A DNA stretch of 42,230 bases from a virus (IMGVR_UViG_3300043773_001842:1-42230); one strand, 5' to 3'; numbered from the stretch's first letter, positions 16,228 through 24,800 are shown. Numbers and translations are program-made. Notes: generated from the sequence alone by a model not told the origin.

Positions 16228-16467
16228 TTAGTTAGCCTCAGAGCCGTAAATGCCACCGTTGAGAACGCCAATGATGAGCGCTGTGTCAAGGACAAGGGCG
16301 TCTTTGGTAAAGGCGAGACCTCCAGCTACTTGCATGGGTCCAGTTGTGGTGTACACTAGTGGTTCTTCTGCGTTGGTAAGGACTTCAGCAAGTCCGGGCG
16401 TGGCGGTCGGAGTGTTGTAGAGAGGTGTGCCAGGAATTGGCACGGGGAAACCGGGGATGTTGGGCAT
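16228..16467 (-). CDS. Small fibre-associated protein (79 aa), paralogue of the 54-aa protein
   Basis: I use ATG 16467 ([13 protein letters not shown]). The frame extends to an ATG at 16521, but that would place a terminator hairpin inside the coding region. The product has a Pro-rich N-terminus, then [21 protein letters not shown] and an ending [15 protein letters not shown]. The second half aligns with the 54-residue protein at 4615-4779. The gene lies between the 1952-residue and 1026-residue fibres and ends TAATC just before the latter's ATG. Function is unknown; pairing with fibres suggests a fibre adaptor or assembly factor. Confidence 0.7.
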   Translation of the reverse strand: MPNIPGFPVPIPGTPLYNTPTATPGLAEVLTNAEEPLVYTTTGPMQVAGGLAFTKDALVLDTALIIGVLNGGIYGSEAN

Positions 16468-16491
16468 TTTCGTATGGGGGATTAGAAGAGA

Positions 16492-16513
16492 GGGGTGAGC
16501 CGAAGCCCACCCC
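16492..16513 (-). terminator. Hairpin terminator with UUCG tetraloop after the 1952-aa fibre
   Basis: The coding strand reads GGGGTGGGC-TTCG-GCTCACCCC, a 9-bp stem with one G-U pair closed by C(UUCG)G, then TCTCTTCT. It begins 7 bases past the stop codon. It has the same design as the hairpin at 4588-4607. The T-tract is interrupted, so read-through is possible. Confidence 0.68.
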
Positions 16514-16520
16514 GGAGTCA

Positions 16521-19500
16521 TCAGGCGCCCACAGGGACGACGGTGGCGATGATGGACGGGATGGCGGGGTAAGGAGCAACTGCGTTCTCTGCGAGCAGGA
16601 TGACGTTTGCGTCAACAGACCACCACCAGATCTCGACGTAGTCACCAGCGGCCATGGTCATGATAAAGTTAACAGTGGCAAGCTGAGGAGTGTTGTTGCC
16701 AACCAGGGTGATGTTAGATGCCGAGTTAGCGACGTTAACCCCATTCTTCTTGAACCAGATGTTGATGTCGTCGCTGCCGGCATCCGTCTTGGTGACCTGA
16801 GCCGAGAACTGGATGTTGTAGGTTCCAGCGGAGGCCACTGTGAGTTTGGTTCCGTCAACGATGCTGACGTTGCGGCTCTCGGTGGTGGTGTTGAAGGTGG
16901 CGGCGTTTCCGTTGGTGGTGTCGACGTTGTTCTGAGGAATCGTGCTGAGGAAGGAACCGTAGTTAGGCAGCAGGGCGGCGGAACTGTTCCAAGTCGGAGC
17001 GGCGCCAGTGCCGTTCGACATCAGGATCTGACCCGCTGTGCCAAAGTTAGTCAGGCCACCGAAGCTGACAGCGTCGGTGTTGTTGATGACCAACTTGATG
17101 TCAGACGCACCGGCGGAGATGATGACGTTGTTGCTTAACGCCGGGTCGCCTCCCCCAGTGTAGCGGCCAATGATGGTGTTGTTGGATCCGGTGGTGATTG
17201 TCCGGCCTGCACCATTACCAACGAAGGTGTTCGACGCACCGGAAGAGATTTCAGAACCAGCGCTAGCGCCTACGGCAGTGTTGAAGTTACCAGTCGCTTT
17301 AGCGGCAGATCCGGAACCGATACCGACGTTGGAGTTGCCCGACGCTATGTTCCCGGCACCTGCGCCAACGAACGTGCTGTTGGTTGCCCCTCCAATTGGG
17401 CCTGCGGCGGAGCCGATGCCAACGTTTCCTTCACCGGTAAGTGAGACACCGGCTTGGTGGCCCATTAGAACGTTGGCGGAATTAACAGTCAGGGCCTGAC
17501 CAGCTTGATAACCAACTAAGGTGTTTTGGTCGCCGGTCGTGATGGCGGTACCTGCATCGATACCAACCGCAGTGTTGAGGACAGCTGGGTCGGTGATCGA
17601 GTCGAGTGCGTTGTTGCCCAGGGCGGTTGTGACAGCGCTGGTGATACCAGTGAGACCACCGCCGCTTACCGTAGTCCAAGTTGGTGCGGCTGCGGTTCCA
17701 CCAGAGGTGAGAACCTGACCGGCGGTACCGTAGTCCGGGGTCGTGCCAACACCAACAGCACCGTTCTCGTTGACTTGCAGCTTGATGTCAGTGCCGGCTG
17801 CGAGGATGAGGTTGTTGGCCAGAGCAGCAGTTCCAGCAACATCACCAATGATGGTGTTGCTTGATCCGGTTGTGATGGCATCGCCAGCGGTATCACCTAT
17901 GAAGATGTTTTGCTGACCGGTAGTCATCGCTCCACCAGCGTCAGCACCGATGATCACGTTGGAGTTACCAGTTGTGGCGATGTCGCCAGCACTGTGACCG
18001 ATGAAAACACTTCGTGATCCAGTGTAAACCGCTCCGGTATTGTAACCGACTGCTGTGTTTGCAGTGCCAGTGGTCAGGGACTGGAGAGACTGCCATCCGA
18101 TTGCGGTGACAAGAGCCGTGCTGTTTAGAGCAGCTCTGTGCCCAACGCCTACAGCTCCAGTTGAACTGTTTGATTGCAACGCCGATCTTCCGACAGCGAC
18201 TTGCTCTTGGGGAAGTGTTGCACTGCCGTGAGCGCTGTATCCGATGGAAACGTTGTTGGATCCGGTGGTGTTAAGGTCCTGAGCGATTGAACCAACAGCG
18301 ACGTTGAAGGAACCGGTGGCAACAGCCAGTGCATCGTTACCGACAGCAGTGTTATCCGTTCCAGTGACGTTCGCTCCAAGTGAGTTGTAGCCAAGAGCAG
18401 TGTTGTTGGAGCCGGTGGTCAAAGCATCCAGAGAGGCATATCCAACTGCGGTCGTACGAGCGGCAGTTGTAGCCGCGAGCATGGAGTTGAGGCCAATCGC
18501 AACGGCGCCGGTTTGGTTGTAAGCAGCCCCGAGAGCGTCTTTACCAATGGCAACAGAACCTGAGCTAACAGTGGTGATATCACCAGCGCCCGAACCGACA
18601 AATGTGTTATCGCTTCCGGTCGTAAGCTGAGCACCTGCATTACCACCAACCACAGTGTTGTGGCTGGCCCCGTTTTGAGCCGTCAGAGCATTATGACCGA
18701 TGGCAGTATTGAAGTCACCGGAAGTCTCAGAATCCAAAGCGTTGTAACCAATAGCCGTATTAGCTACAGAGTTAGCAGTGAGTGCTCCACCCGCGTTGGA
18801 TCCGAGCGCGGTGGTGAATGGAGTGGAGCTTAGAGTGATCCCCGACAGAGAGGCGGCTGGGGCTGCCCAAGTGGGGACACCGCCAGCAACAGTCAGAACC
18901 TGACCTGTGGTGCCGATGCCCAGGCGAGCAGGGGTGTTGGCCGCAGAGGCGTAGATGATGTCGCCAGTGGTTGTCAGCAGCGTTGGGGCGATGACAGCGT
19001 TGGGGTCAAGAGCGATAGTTCCACTTGTGGTGATCGTTCCGCCGGTCAACCCGGAGCCAGCAGTGATCGAGGTCACTGTACCGGAACCGTTATCGCTCCA
19101 CACAGGAGCAGCACCAGAACCTTGCGATGTCAGGACTTGACCAGCAGTTCCGTAGTTGGTACCGTCAGGCGACCAAGCACCGGAGGAGTTCGACTGGAAG
19201 CGGATGTTTCCGGCGCCGGTAGCGAGGACGACGTTACCCGACAGAGCAGCTATGCCGTTGTAGTTACCGAGGATGGTGTTGTTGGCCCCTGTCGTAACAG
19301 ATGAACCAGCTCCGTTACCAACAAAGGTGTTCTGACCGCCAGTGGTGGTGCCATTACCAGCCTGATAACCAATCAGGGTGTTTCCGCTAACGCTAGTGGC
19401 GACGTTCGTTCCAGCTTGGAATCCGACGGCGGTATTGTTTGCGCCTGTAATAAGCGTGTCAAGGACTTGATAGCCAATGCCGACGTTTCCGGCACCGGAT

Positions 19501-22379
19501 GTCAGGGAGGCAAGGGCACCGGAGCCAATGGCGACAGTTCCGTTTGCGGTAGCAGCGCCAGTCAAAGCATTGAAGCCGACGCCAACCGAGTTGTCAGCTG
19601 TGATAGCGGAATCACCAGCACCAGAACCCACGAAGGTGTTACCACCACCACTGGTCAGTGCTGTACCTGCGTTATAGCCGACGTTGGTGTTGTTAGTACC
19701 CGTAAGGATACTATCACCAGCGTTGCCACCAAGAGCGGTGTTGAACGGAGTCGCAATGTTGGTGTAACCTTGCAGGGAAGCTCCCCAGGCGATTGCGCCA
19801 CTGGAAACGATCAGTGATTGGCCATTGGTGCCAATCGGGAGAACGTCGTAGGTTCCAGCGCCAGTTCCGTAGAGGAGTTGGCCGGCTGTGGTGAAGGTTG
19901 CGTCAGGAATTGCAGCGTCAGCGGTGGCTTGAGCGGCGGCGGCATCCAGAACTGCTTGGTCGGCTGTGCTTTGGGCAGCGGCGGCGTCCAGAAGAGCTTG
20001 GTCAGCGTCGGACTGAGCTGCAGCCGCGTCGGTCTGACCTTGAACGCCAGCATCGTAAGCAGCCTTGACAGCAGTTGCGGAAGCGGCAGTTGTGGAAGAG
20101 GTGGTCGAGGTGGAGTCGCTGATAGCGAACACCTGGGAGCCGCCATTGAAGACCACACCTTCACCTGCATCTTGGAAGGTGATGTTGCCAGTCATGGTGC
20201 CACCTGCTTTGGGCAGCGCGGCGCTTGCTGTCGTCTGTGCAGCACCAGCAGCGTCAGCAGCGGCCTTAACAGCGGTTGCGGAAGCAGCAGTCGTGCTGGA
20301 GGTGACGTTGGTGAGGTCAGTGACAGCGTTTAGGCTGCCGTTGGTTCCACCAGCAAACTGTAGGGAGTAAGTGTTCTGAACGTTGACGTTCTGACCTGTG
20401 AGAGTGCCGGTCATCGTACCGCCAGCTTTTGGCAGAGCAGCGTCGGCAGTAGCCTGGGCGTTGTTGGCGGCGGTCTGAGCGGTTGTCGCAGCGACGTAGG
20501 CGGTGTTGACAGCGGTGGCAGAAGCCATCTGGCTGCTGTTGACTGTGGTCACCGAATCGATGATGTTGTCTTGCAGCGCCTGGGGAGTGATCGCCAGGGT
20601 ATCAGATGTGCCAGCGAGAACCGCAGCGGCATTAGCAAGCTGAACGATACCTGCTGTGGTATACGAAGCAGAGGCAGGACGAGCACCAACACCGAGGACT
20701 TGATAGTTGTAAACACCTGGAGCCGTCTCCACTGACAGCAGCCAGTCTCCGTTCTGCATCGCAGACGGAATGTTGCCGGCGACAATACAAATCAGGTAGT
20801 GATCAACGTTTCCAGAGGCTGCTGTAGGAGGAGCCGAACCGTCAACGAAACCAGCCAGAGTACCTTGAGAAGTAACACCGTCGACTAAACCAGTGTCAGC
20901 GTCATAGCCACCAGCCAGGATCACACTATTTGACAGAGTCAGGGCGTCGATTTGACCTTGCAGAACGGCACCTTGGGCGGCAGTCAGAGCCTCGGTGGTA
21001 GAACCGGATCCCAGAGTGTTGTTGAGCTGAACGGCACCTTTGACAGTGGTGGAGGCGTCAGGCACGTCGATAACACCAGCCACCAGAGTCAGGTTGCCAG
21101 TCAGTTCGACCTGAACCACACCAGGTGTTGCAGTTGTTGCGAGATCCACACCGACAATCGGATTCTCGGGATCGGTGTTGTCGACAGTGATCGGAGCAGT
21201 TCCGGTCACACCGCTCACATCGCCAGGAGCGTCATCCTCCCACTGAACACTGCCACCAGGACCCACGGCCAGGATCTGACCTTGAGTTCCAACACCCAGG
21301 GCTCCGAAAGTTCCAGCACCGGTTCCCACGAGCATATCGCCCTGGGCGGTGTAGGAAGCACGGGGGACAGCTGCGGAGGCGAGGTCGTAGGTGGTCTTGA
21401 CGGCGTTGGCAGTCGCAGCCTGAAGAGTCGAAGTGCTGTTGACCGTGTCGTTCAGCTGAACTGCGCCAGGAGCGACAGTGCTAGCACCGTTGATGCCGAT
21501 GGTGGGTTGCTGAGGGTCGGTGTTGTCGACAGTGATTGGGAATGTCGCATTGACTCCGGTCACGTCACCTTGGGCATCATCAACCCACAGTTGGCCAGTG
21601 CCGTCGAAGCTGAGAATCTGGCCGGCAGTGGGGACGTTGCTCGCCTTGTCCAGTTTGCCAATCTCGAGGTTGTTGATGTCCGTCTGAGCAGTCGCCATCT
21701 GACCTTGCAAGGTCGCGATGTTGCCGGTGTTGGTGGTGACTTGTGACTGCAGTCCGTCATCGACCACTTTCAGAGCGTTCAAAACACCCTGAGTGCTGCC
21801 CGAAGCACTTGTCATCGGGTTCACAGCCGGCACTTGAGAGGCTGTGTTGAAGGCGAAGTGAGCTGCAAAGTTCCACTGAGTGCCGCCCCAGATGTAGAGA
21901 CCTTCGTAGGTGGTCCCTGGGTCACCGGTGACGATGCAGGTGGCGTTCTGGCCAATGTAGGAGGGGTTGCCAATCGCAGCGGAGATTTTCGCGCTGGTGG
22001 TGGCCCCAGTTGCAGCAGCAACAGCGGCGTTGTTAGTCTGATAGGAGAAGCCGGTACCGGCATCCTGCCACTCGGACACACCAAGTGTGGCGTTCCAAGT
22101 CAGAACTTGTTCGTTGGTGGGAGCTGGACGGCCGTTGGACTCAGGATTGGAGACGAAGAAGTCGTTGAGAACGGCACGCTCAAGCAGCACCTGGATCCAA
22201 CCTTTACCTGCGGGAGGGTTGGGGAGGACGGTGGTACCGGAGAAGTCGATGCGGACGTCAGAGCCAGTGCCGAGGTACATCGTACCGTCGGACACGTTGA
22301 AGGCTACCTGTCCCGGATCGAGTTGGGAAGGCTGGGCTCCAGGAATGGCGGAGCGGAGTTGTTGAACGGAGATTGTCAT
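16521..22379 (-). CDS. Giant mosaic tail fibre (1952 aa)
   Basis: This is the largest gene in the window. The anchor lies at about 1-65 (LRSAIPGAQPSQLDPGQVAFN, MYLGTGSDVRID, PPAGKGW). Beta-repeat modules follow (SGVTGTAPITVDNTDPENP type), then a phage-fibre repeat GIVQLANAAAVLAGTSDTLAITPQAL near 570-600. An Ala/Gln/Asp heptad-like coiled coil lies near 770-823 (AAAAQSDADQALLDAAAAQ). Three long arrays of YadA-like NTAVGYNAG repeats (about 870-1055, 1180-1540 and 1585-1765) alternate with copies of a YGTAGQVLTSQGSGAAPVW spacer. The C-terminus (about 1805-1952) is a C1q-like beta-sandwich (NIWFKKNGVNVANS, GDYVEIWWWS, IPSIIATVVPVGA) of a kind I associate with cyanophage structural proteins. The product is probably a very long trimeric fibre. 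A UUCG hairpin follows the stop. Confidence 0.88.
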   Translation of the reverse strand: MTISVQQLRSAIPGAQPSQLDPGQVAFNVSDGTMYLGTGSDVRIDFSGTTVLPNPPAGKGWIQVLLERAVLNDFFVSNPESNGRPAPTNEQVLTWNATLGVSEWQDAGTGFSYQTNNAAVAAATGATTSAKISAAIGNPSYIGQNATCIVTGDPGTTYEGLYIWGGTQWNFAAHFAFNTASQVPAVNPMTSASGSTQGVLNALKVVDDGLQSQVTTNTGNIATLQGQMATAQTDINNLEIGKLDKASNVPTAGQILSFDGTGQLWVDDAQGDVTGVNATFPITVDNTDPQQPTIGINGASTVAPGAVQLNDTVNSTSTLQAATANAVKTTYDLASAAVPRASYTAQGDMLVGTGAGTFGALGVGTQGQILAVGPGGSVQWEDDAPGDVSGVTGTAPITVDNTDPENPIVGVDLATTATPGVVQVELTGNLTLVAGVIDVPDASTTVKGAVQLNNTLGSGSTTEALTAAQGAVLQGQIDALTLSNSVILAGGYDADTGLVDGVTSQGTLAGFVDGSAPPTAASGNVDHYLICIVAGNIPSAMQNGDWLLSVETAPGVYNYQVLGVGARPASASYTTAGIVQLANAAAVLAGTSDTLAITPQALQDNIIDSVTTVNSSQMASATAVNTAYVAATTAQTAANNAQATADAALPKAGGTMTGTLTGQNVNVQNTYSLQFAGGTNGSLNAVTDLTNVTSSTTAASATAVKAAADAAGAAQTTASAALPKAGGTMTGNITFQDAGEGVVFNGGSQVFAISDSTSTTSSTTAASATAVKAAYDAGVQGQTDAAAAQSDADQALLDAAAAQSTADQAVLDAAAAQATADAAIPDATFTTAGQLLYGTGAGTYDVLPIGTNGQSLIVSSGAIAWGASLQGYTNIATPFNTALGGNAGDSILTGTNNTNVGYNAGTALTSGGGNTFVGSGAGDSAITADNSVGVGFNALTGAATANGTVAIGSGALASLTSGAGNVGIGYQVLDTLITGANNTAVGFQAGTNVATSVSGNTLIGYQAGNGTTTGGQNTFVGNGAGSSVTTGANNTILGNYNGIAALSGNVVLATGAGNIRFQSNSSGAWSPDGTNYGTAGQVLTSQGSGAAPVWSDNGSGTVTSITAGSGLTGGTITTSGTIALDPNAVIAPTLLTTTGDIIYASAANTPARLGIGTTGQVLTVAGGVPTWAAPAASLSGITLSSTPFTTALGSNAGGALTANSVANTAIGYNALDSETSGDFNTAIGHNALTAQNGASHNTVVGGNAGAQLTTGSDNTFVGSGAGDITTVSSGSVAIGKDALGAAYNQTGAVAIGLNSMLAATTAARTTAVGYASLDALTTGSNNTALGYNSLGANVTGTDNTAVGNDALAVATGSFNVAVGSIAQDLNTTGSNNVSIGYSAHGSATLPQEQVAVGRSALQSNSSTGAVGVGHRAALNSTALVTAIGWQSLQSLTTGTANTAVGYNTGAVYTGSRSVFIGHSAGDIATTGNSNVIIGADAGGAMTTGQQNIFIGDTAGDAITTGSSNTIIGDVAGTAALANNLILAAGTDIKLQVNENGAVGVGTTPDYGTAGQVLTSGGTAAAPTWTTVSGGGLTGITSAVTTALGNNALDSITDPAVLNTAVGIDAGTAITTGDQNTLVGYQAGQALTVNSANVLMGHQAGVSLTGEGNVGIGSAAGPIGGATNSTFVGAGAGNIASGNSNVGIGSGSAAKATGNFNTAVGASAGSEISSGASNTFVGNGAGRTITTGSNNTIIGRYTGGGDPALSNNVIISAGASDIKLVINNTDAVSFGGLTNFGTAGQILMSNGTGAAPTWNSSAALLPNYGSFLSTIPQNNVDTTNGNAATFNTTTESRNVSIVDGTKLTVASAGTYNIQFSAQVTKTDAGSDDINIWFKKNGVNVANSASNITLVGNNTPQLATVNFIMTMAAGDYVEIWWWSVDANVILLAENAVAPYPAIPSIIATVVPVGA
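17080..19760 (-). repeat. YadA-like adhesin head repeat arrays
   Basis: Within the 1952-residue fibre, three blocks of roughly 13-25-residue units follow the pattern (N)TxxGxxAG/ALxxxTTGxxN, with two non-repeat spacers of GQVLTSQG type between them. Units are diverged at DNA level. The motif predicts a left-handed trimeric beta-roll, as in YadA-type heads. Confidence 0.8.
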
Positions 22380-22382
22380 GGA

Positions 22383-22940
22383 TCAGGCAGGGAGGTAGGA
22401 ACCGCAATCGATATTGGTGACGGTGTTGTTGCCGCTGGCGATAGCCACTCCGTTTCCGGCACGGAGAACGTTGGAGACGAATCCCACGTTGATGGCCTGC
22501 TGTGGGGCGTTGGGGTTGATAGGAGCTGTCAGGAACAGTGGACCGTTGACGGTACCACCGAGATCGCTGATGGTGTGCTGCAGGAAGTAGCCCAGTGTGA
22601 CAGGCTGGTTATCCTCCAGGATTGGTGCTTCGAAGTAGGCCGGACCGACAACGTTCCAGTTGCCAGCTTCGGTGAGCACGCCGTCTGGAAGTGGCATCGT
22701 TGTGACCCACTGGCCACCACCGACGTCAACGTAAAACATCCAGAGGGTTCCGGTGCTGGCCTGATACCAGAGATCACCTTGCTTTGGGCGGTTGGGCGGG
22801 CAGTCCGACACGTACACCGGAGAGTCGTCCGGAGTCGGCAGTGCCTGTGGAGCCCAACCATACCCGTTAAACACGTAGGATACGTTCTTGTAGAGGTACG
22901 TATCCCCGATTTGCGGATTTGCGGGGAAGTTCAATGCCAT
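22383..22940 (-). CDS. Fibre- or baseplate-associated protein (185 aa)
   Basis: The N-terminus shows FPANPQIGDTYLYKNVSYVFNG, and residues 48-80 show PPNRPKQGDLWYQASTGTLW. Both patterns (P..P..GD.Y/LW, then a short beta hairpin with an aromatic tip) are common in phage fibre and tail proteins. The rest (TLGYFLQHTISDLGGTVNGPLFL) resembles fibre beta-repeat sequence. The gene lies just upstream of the giant fibre (TGATCC then ATG), so it may be an adaptor or an accessory fibre. It is too short to be a stand-alone long fibre. No enzymatic motif is visible. Confidence 0.62.
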   Translation of the reverse strand: MALNFPANPQIGDTYLYKNVSYVFNGYGWAPQALPTPDDSPVYVSDCPPNRPKQGDLWYQASTGTLWMFYVDVGGGQWVTTMPLPDGVLTEAGNWNVVGPAYFEAPILEDNQPVTLGYFLQHTISDLGGTVNGPLFLTAPINPNAPQQAINVGFVSNVLRAGNGVAIASGNNTVTNIDCGSYLPA

Positions 22941-22975
22941 GTTACATGACCCATCTCAGTAGAGAGCTAAACAGG

Positions 22976-23004
22976 GGTTGGCTCTTGCTTATTCGTTTCC
23001 AACC
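22976..23004 (-). other. 96-base gap with a long-loop inverted repeat
   Basis: The gap 22941-23036 between the gp36-like gene and the 185-residue gene holds GGTTGG...CCAACC (6-bp stem, 17-base loop). It lacks the exact GGGTAAAAC motif but has GTGGCAAAACTG just behind the gp36-like stop, a possible degenerate copy. No small ORF or Shine-Dalgarno is evident. Confidence 0.2.
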
Positions 23005-23036
23005 TCGAGTGGCGTGTTTACAGTTTTGCCACGATA

Positions 23037-24206
23037 TTACAGTTGGCCTGGGCAACGAGGCATCCCGTCGTAGAAGACGGGGCCGTCAATGTTGTTGGGT
23101 GCGCCACCAGCCCACGCTCCCGGACCACCAAATGTTTGGTCGGAACCGGAGAGTCTCCAACCGCCGGCGTCAGTCGGCTGTAAGGTTACGCCCGTGTTAC
23201 CATCGAGGCGCTCCATGGCGTAGGGATCTCCCCAAGTGGCTGTGTAGCCGTTAGGTTGATCGTTGTTCTGGCCGATAGCGCCCCACCCGATTCGATAATC
23301 CGGTGCGAGGTCGCCCGCTGCGTCGGTTTGCCAGCCACTGAAGCCCTTGCCTGTGACGCCGTTGTAGCGTTGTGGGATGCGCCACGAACGCATGATCCCC
23401 TGCGGGGTATCGACGGCGGAGTCCTGGTTGCCCGCACGGATGTTGGTCATCCGCATCTGGGCGTCCAGAAGTTTCAGGCAATTCTCGTAGTCACGGTAGA
23501 CGTCATCACGACGACGGACCGTGTCGAGGTAGTAACGTGCGATGATGAGGGCGGTCCGCTTCCTGTTTGAGGAGATGATGACCTGTCCCGCCTTGCCCGC
23601 TTGCTCGATGTGTGAGTCGATCAGGGAGTTGGCGTCCTGGATAGCCATCCAGAGCTTGGCCTGATTGACCGAAGTCGCTGACGCATCATCGATATTGGTG
23701 AGTTGAATCGCCTCCTTAAGTCCGTACGCCAGAATGAAGTCGTCCGGAGTGGCGTTGCGAGGGTCAGGGTTCCGGTTCTGATATGGGAATCCGTAGCCAC
23801 CAATAGTGTGGCCGAGGTTGGACTGTTGGACCCACCCATTAGCATTCTCATCATACGCGACTTTGTTGATTGCGTTGACACGGTGAAAGGCACGAACGCT
23901 GGCTCTCTTCAGAGTCGTAGCGGTCGCGCCTGCCGGTGTCGGTCCGCGAAGACACACGTTGAGGTTGGTCGGTGGCTCGTAGGAGACGAACACACCGTCG
24001 AGTTGACTGAGATTCTCGGCGAGACCCAGAGCGACCACCGTGTCGCTCGAATACAGCATCGTGCTGATCACCACCTGACCGTAGTTCACGGTCCAAGACG
24101 TGATGGGAACGATGACGTTGGTGTCGAGGGGCTCTGTGAAGTAGATTAGGAGGGTGCGTTGGTTAGTTATCTCGATCTGCTTTACTTGTGGCGTGAGCAC
24201 GGGCAC
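23037..24206 (-). CDS. gp36-like neck/head-completion protein fused to a beta domain
   Basis: Residues about 150-250 fit the Mu gp36-type (DUF1320) pattern: ATPDDFILAYGLKEAIQLTN, then VNQAKLWMAIQDANSLIDSHI and a closing helix RTALIIARYYLDTVRRRDDVYRDYENCLKLL. Such proteins sit at the head-tail connector. Residues 6-75 form a separate beta/Ig-like domain (QIEITNQRTLLIYFTEPLD), and residues 260-389 are a Gly/Trp/Pro-rich extension. At 389 residues it is more than twice the usual gp36 length (about 140-150). The start is GTG 24206. The in-frame upstream stop is the same TAA that ends the previous gene, so no longer start is possible. Confidence 0.55.
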   Translation of the reverse strand: MPVLTPQVKQIEITNQRTLLIYFTEPLDTNVIVPITSWTVNYGQVVISTMLYSSDTVVALGLAENLSQLDGVFVSYEPPTNLNVCLRGPTPAGATATTLKRASVRAFHRVNAINKVAYDENANGWVQQSNLGHTIGGYGFPYQNRNPDPRNATPDDFILAYGLKEAIQLTNIDDASATSVNQAKLWMAIQDANSLIDSHIEQAGKAGQVIISSNRKRTALIIARYYLDTVRRRDDVYRDYENCLKLLDAQMRMTNIRAGNQDSAVDTPQGIMRSWRIPQRYNGVTGKGFSGWQTDAAGDLAPDYRIGWGAIGQNNDQPNGYTATWGDPYAMERLDGNTGVTLQPTDAGGWRLSGSDQTFGGPGAWAGGAPNNIDGPVFYDGMPRCPGQL

Positions 24207-24221
24207 ACTCTCTTTGGGAGT

Positions 24222-24230
24222 GTTTTACCC
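24222..24230 (-). promoter_or_regulatory. GGGTAAAAC junction motif, copy 4 (before gp36-like gene)
   Basis: The stop codon of the 191-residue gene (TAA) lies inside the motif: GGA-GGG-TAA-AAC-ACT. The downstream GTG start is only 15 bases away, so a promoter here would give a nearly leaderless transcript. Confidence 0.45.
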
Positions 24231-24800
24231 TCCCAGACGGCCACCGCCCACCCACTGTGAGCTTCTGACGAGGTACGGATCGTAGTGTCCGCCGAGAGGC
24301 AGGAAACGCTCAGACTGCCAGAAGGCAATCGGGTCCTTCTCCACACGGAAAACGGTGCCTTGTCCGGGACGATTCAGACAGTTTGTGAGGTAATTCAGAC
24401 CTAAACGAATGGGCCACTCGTCCCTCCAAGTGTGCTGCCACCCCACTATTGTGACGATTTTGCCTCTGCCCAAGCCCCCGCCTGGAGCCAGTTGGACTTC
24501 ATACTCAATGGACGCCACTTCGTTGTTAAAGAGCTCGCGTTTTGTAGTTGGTGGCTCGTCAAACAACTTGATTTTCAAAGATCGGAACTGGATGGGAACT
24601 CCAGTGTCAGGTCCCTTGGAGTAGAAACCTGCAAGTATCCCTTGAGTCACCAAGGGGAAATCATGAACGTATGTGTAAGCGGGGATATATGCGTCTGGGT
24701 CATACACCGCGAACCCAGACGGGAAGTCCGTGACTTCGTACTCGAGGACGTCCTCGTAGTACCACTGTTGAGTGTAGCGGCTGGGTCTGCGAATTGCCAT
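24225..24800 (-). CDS. Hypothetical tail/baseplate protein (191 aa)
   Basis: Not recognised. The protein is rich in Tyr, Pro and Trp, with alternating beta-type stretches (VASIEYEVQLAPGGGLGRGK, IVTIVGWQHTWRDEWPIRLG) and a Gly-rich C-terminus (WVGGGRLGG). There is no signal peptide or membrane segment. It lies between the OB-fold hub-like gene (3-base gap) and the neck gene, so a baseplate or tail-completion role is likely. The C-terminal codons GGG-TAA form part of motif copy 4. Confidence 0.6.
   Translation of the reverse strand: MAIRRPSRYTQQWYYEDVLEYEVTDFPSGFAVYDPDAYIPAYTYVHDFPLVTQGILAGFYSKGPDTGVPIQFRSLKIKLFDEPPTTKRELFNNEVASIEYEVQLAPGGGLGRGKIVTIVGWQHTWRDEWPIRLGLNYLTNCLNRPGQGTVFRVEKDPIAFWQSERFLPLGGHYDPYLVRSSQWVGGGRLGG

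Noticed and set aside
16468-16521. Upstream ATG (16521) for the 79-residue protein
   Set aside because: It would place the UUCG hairpin inside the coding region and add an 18-residue N-terminus unlike the paralogue.
4782-22379. Diversity-generating retroelement suggested by the fibre anchors resembling Mtd N-termini
   Set aside because: No reverse transcriptase, no template/variable repeat pair and no C-type lectin variable C-terminus is visible in the window.
24204-24230. Stop-codon read-through joining the 191-residue and gp36-like proteins
   Set aside because: The two genes share a frame across TAA, but a GTG start lies 15 bases on and the junction is explained by the GGGTAAAAC motif. 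No read-through context or pseudoknot is evident.
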